Positions 61,759-64,000 of a stretch of 64,000 nucleotides of DNA are shown piece after piece. Positions within the stretch are counted from its first letter, which is position 1; each line of letters opens with the position of its first letter. The stretch lies in assembly GCF_000046705.1 (NCBI RefSeq), contig NC_005956.1, positions 558,001 through 622,000 on the forward strand, given 5' to 3'. The position numbers were made by a program, and so were the translations under genes. A model generated the notes under the pieces. That model saw only the letters and a list, made by a program, of their open reading frames with translations, was not told the origin of the DNA and searched no databases. This stretch comes from Bartonella henselae str. Houston-1 (lineage in GTDB: Bacteria; Pseudomonadota; Alphaproteobacteria; Rhizobiales; Rhizobiaceae).

Positions 61759-62165
61759 TATTCTACTCCTTCAATAACATCTTCACGTTGACGACTTGGA
61801 GAACGAGGATGCTTTTCATCATGGCCAATGTGACCATTGCGATCAAGGCGCGAGAACATAGCAGACTTTTCTTTTTCGTGTTTTTCTACACGAATGGTCA
61901 TATAACGCAAAATATCTTCATTGATTCGCATTTGACGTTCAACTTCAGCAATTGCTGTAGCTGGTGCATCAATATTGACCAGTACATAATAAGCTTTACG
62001 GTTTTTGCGAATACGATAAGCGAGGGGACGAAGACCCCAATTTTCTACACGCCCAACTTTTCCACCGTACGTTTCAATGACACCCTTGTAGATATTCAAA
62101 AGTTCATCAACTTGCTGCGGTGCAATATCTTGTCGGGCAAGGAACATATGTTCATAAAGAGCCAT
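61758..62165 (-). CDS. rpsF: 30S ribosomal protein S6
   Basis: A 135-residue ribosomal protein beginning [20 protein letters not shown] with the S6 core [20 protein letters not shown] and a charged C-terminal tail. ATG 62165 follows GAAAGG; the frame continues to a TTG at 62183. First gene of rpsF-rpsR-DUF2232-rplI. Confidence 0.97.
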   Translation of the reverse strand: MALYEHMFLARQDIAPQQVDELLNIYKGVIETYGGKVGRVENWGLRPLAYRIRKNRKAYYVLVNIDAPATAIAEVERQMRINEDILRYMTIRVEKHEKEKSAMFSRLDRNGHIGHDEKHPRSPSRQREDVIEGVE

Positions 62166-62400
62166 TGTTTTGCCTTTCTTCAATTAAACTTTACCGGTTT
62201 TAGCGCAAAGCCTCTGCGACTTGTCTTTTTTGGAAATCCAAAGAAGAAAGGACGCGTTTACAATTCGAGACATTCGAGAGCGAAGATACGGGAGGTCGGA
62301 AATATTGCATTTCCTACTGGTAATTTTCAGTCCTCCGTTCAATCTCCAGCCAAAATGCCGGTAACGAACGTTCGGTATTTACAGCTTATCTTTTAAAATA
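62166..62400 (-). promoter_or_regulatory. rpsF leader and divergent promoter region, possible structured RNA
   Basis: The 350 bases between rpsF and the PAP2 gene hold both promoters. The rpsF side is richer in G and C than usual for an intergenic region here and has several short inverted repeats: the palindrome CGAACGTTCG (62365-62374), GGAAAT/ATTTCC (62298-62314) and an ACCGG element (minus strand, near 62190). In other bacteria S6:S18 binds a CCG-containing rpsF leader. Whether this is such a leader is unproven. Confidence 0.4.
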
Positions 62401-62515
62401 GCAAGTTTATGCTCATAAAAAATGTGATTTATTAAATCTTGATATATTTTTTATACAGTTTGCTCTTCTTATGAAAAGACAATGCTATAAAATTATAAGA
62501 AGGAAGGAGAAAAGA

Positions 62516-63103
62516 ATGGATTTTTTAAACCAGATTGATGTTGCACTTTTTGAAATGTTTGCTAGTCATCATCAATCATGGTCTGTCTTAGTTTTGTTTA
62601 GTGTTTTTTGTGCAAAGTTTTTAATTTATATTATACCACTACATCTTTGTGCATTGTGGTTTTGCGGTGGGGATAGGGAACGACGCGTAGTGCTCAGCAT
62701 TTGTGTGAGCATTTGTATGGCTCTTTTTATAGGTTATCTGATTTCCCTTGTTTATTTACGTCCACGCCCTTTTGTTGTGGGTTTGACAACGCCACTGATT
62801 AAGCATCGTGCAACAGCTTCTTTTCCTAGTAATCATGCCTTAACTATTTCTTCTTATATGGCGTGTTTCTATTTTTATAGATACAAAATTGCTTCTCGGT
62901 TTGCAGCGATATTTTTATGTTTGATTTGTTGGGGGCGTATCTTTGTTGGCGTACATTATCCCTTTGATATTTTGGCTGGTACAATTTTGGGAAGCCTTAT
63001 AAGTTGGGGGGTCATTCAGTTTATGGTACCATACTTTCCTCAGTTTTTATATCAAATTCCGCCATTAAAATATAATTTTAAGAGGGATATTCGTTCCAAA
63101 TAA
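62516..63103 (+). CDS. PAP2-family membrane phosphatase
   Basis: A 195-residue protein with about five membrane helices and the three PAP2 motifs: KxxxxxxRP-like LVYLRPRPF, SFPSNHAL (SGNH-type) and RIFVGVHYPFDILAG (with the catalytic His). Family members remove phosphates from undecaprenyl pyrophosphate or lipid A; which substrate is used here is open. ATG 62516 follows AAGGAG; the frame reaches back to 62471. Confidence 0.87.
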   Translation: MDFLNQIDVALFEMFASHHQSWSVLVLFSVFCAKFLIYIIPLHLCALWFCGGDRERRVVLSICVSICMALFIGYLISLVYLRPRPFVVGLTTPLIKHRATASFPSNHALTISSYMACFYFYRYKIASRFAAIFLCLICWGRIFVGVHYPFDILAGTILGSLISWGVIQFMVPYFPQFLYQIPPLKYNFKRDIRSK

Positions 63104-63179
63104 AGTACTTTATCTTGATTTGTGCTCATAAATAAGTTCAAAAGAAAACAATTTCATTGAACAATTTAGGAGTCGATTG

Positions 63180-64000
63180 ATGGGTGCAGCTTTTACTTTT
63201 CCAGGGCAGGGGAGTCAGCTTATTGGTATGGGAAAAGTTCTTACAGAGCAATTTGTTGCAGCGCGAATGGTTTTTGAGGAAGTGGATGATGCTTTAAGTG
63301 AAAAATTATCAGATATCATTTTTGAAGGGCCAGCAGATGTTTTAACGTTAACAGCAAATGCGCAACCAGCTTTAATGGCTGTATCCATGGCAGTTATTCG
63401 TGTGATGGAACAATTGGGGCTTAATGTAGAAAAAAAGGTAAAATTTGTTGCAGGCCATTCTTTAGGGGAATATTCGGCTCTTTGTGCTGCCGGTACATTT
63501 AGTCTTACTGATACGGCAAGGCTCTTGCGGATTCGTGGAAACGCTATGCAGGCTGCTGTTGCTGTTGGTGAAGGATCTATGGCAGCACTTATTGGTTTGG
63601 ATGAAAAAGATGTGGAAGAAATTTGTGAAATTGTTGCTGAGGAAGGACTCTGCCAGATAGCCAATGATAATGGTGGTGGGCAAATTGTTATTTCAGGTGA
63701 AGCAAAAGCAGTTGAGACAGCGGTAGAGGTTGCATCACAAAAAGGTGCTAAACGTGCTGTTCTCCTTCCTGTTTCTGCACCTTTTCATTCGGCTTTAATG
63801 CAACCTGCTGCCAATGCTATGAAGAATGCACTTTTGACTGTTAACAAAACAGCTCCTATTGTTCCTCTCATTGCCAATGTATCTGTTATACCAGAAAGTG
63901 ATCCAGAGCGTATTGTGTCGCTTCTTGTCCAACAAGTAACCGGGAGAGTGCGATGGCGTGAAACGATTGAGTGGATCAGTGCCAATGGAGTTAATACACT
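63180..64000 (+). CDS. fabD: Malonyl CoA-ACP transacylase, cut by window end
   Basis: 273 complete codons are visible and the frame runs off the window. The enzyme loads malonyl groups onto ACP for fatty acid synthesis. FPGQGSQ is at 7-13, the nucleophile Ser94 in GHSLGEY, and the catalytic His in PVSAPFHSALM (about 200). ATG 63180 follows TTAGGAG. Normally fabG, acpP and fabF follow. Confidence 0.96.
   Translation, partial: MGAAFTFPGQGSQLIGMGKVLTEQFVAARMVFEEVDDALSEKLSDIIFEGPADVLTLTANAQPALMAVSMAVIRVMEQLGLNVEKKVKFVAGHSLGEYSALCAAGTFSLTDTARLLRIRGNAMQAAVAVGEGSMAALIGLDEKDVEEICEIVAEEGLCQIANDNGGGQIVISGEAKAVETAVEVASQKGAKRAVLLPVSAPFHSALMQPAANAMKNALLTVNKTAPIVPLIANVSVIPESDPERIVSLLVQQVTGRVRWRETIEWISANGVNT

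Noticed and set aside
61701-62396. 231-residue plus-strand frame across rpsF and its leader
   Set aside because: It is the complement of rpsF and its leader; the coding signal belongs to the minus-strand ribosomal gene.
63215-63664. 149-residue minus-strand frame
   Set aside because: Shadow of fabD, whose motifs are clear on the plus strand.

Overview
The window comes from an AT-rich alphaproteobacterium of the order Hyphomicrobiales (Rhizobiales), almost certainly a Bartonella. Three things point there: rhizobial gene orders (rsh-pyrE...acpS-lepB-rnc-era-recO and rpsF-rpsR-DUF2232-rplI...dnaB-radA-cvpA-purF), a complete heme-uptake locus (hutA/tonB/hemS/hmuTUV) plus the end of an Hbp/Omp25-type porin, and long stretches of decaying phage DNA between conserved genes. 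The genus call is inference from this content; no rRNA or tRNA gene was recognised.

Layout. 1-590: 3' end of a hemin-binding-type outer membrane protein and its terminator. 0.9-7.6 kb: ogt, a PleC-like histidine kinase, pepN and a family-4-like uracil-DNA glycosylase. 8.0-13.1 kb: the minus-strand thiamine operon thiC-thiO-thiS-thiG-thiE-thiD, tightly packed with several overlapping start/stop codons and no recognisable TPP riboswitch. 13.1-18.4 kb: an eroded prophage island whose only convincing intact gene is a tail-collar protein (16225-17205). 18.4-25.8 kb: the heme locus, with receptor hutA divergent from tonB and hemS-hmuT-hmuU-hmuV behind it. 25.9-40.4 kb: slt, then a plus-strand housekeeping run (dapA, smpB, rpoZ, rsh, pyrE, acpS, lepB, rnc, era, recO, panC, panB). 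40.4-41.7 kb: a second phage scar with a tail-like fragment and an integrase N-terminus. 41.7-51.7 kb: HD hydrolase, ygfZ, dihydroorotase, cysS, a YetF-type membrane protein, an Atm1-type ABC exporter, psd and pssA. 52.2-62.2 kb: a minus-strand run SDR, purF, cvpA, radA, dnaB, then a degraded integrase, then rplI, DUF2232, rpsR, rpsF. The window ends with a PAP2 phosphatase and the start of fabD.

How it works together. HutA/TonB, HmuTUV and HemS form a full path for heme from the cell surface to cytosolic use or storage, fitting a blood-borne parasite; exbBD are not in the window. The thi genes cover HMP-P and thiazole-phosphate synthesis and their coupling. psd and pssA make phosphatidylethanolamine. 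lepB-rnc-era-recO is the usual secretion/RNA/ribosome/repair cluster.

No convincing new defence or mobile system was found. The most useful leads are the phage scars (two decayed integrases of one family and several tail-fibre-like fragments), a G8 tract before one integrase relic, a dihydroorotase whose HxH metal motif reads QxH, a uracil-DNA glycosylase lacking two expected cluster cysteines, and the missing thi riboswitch.
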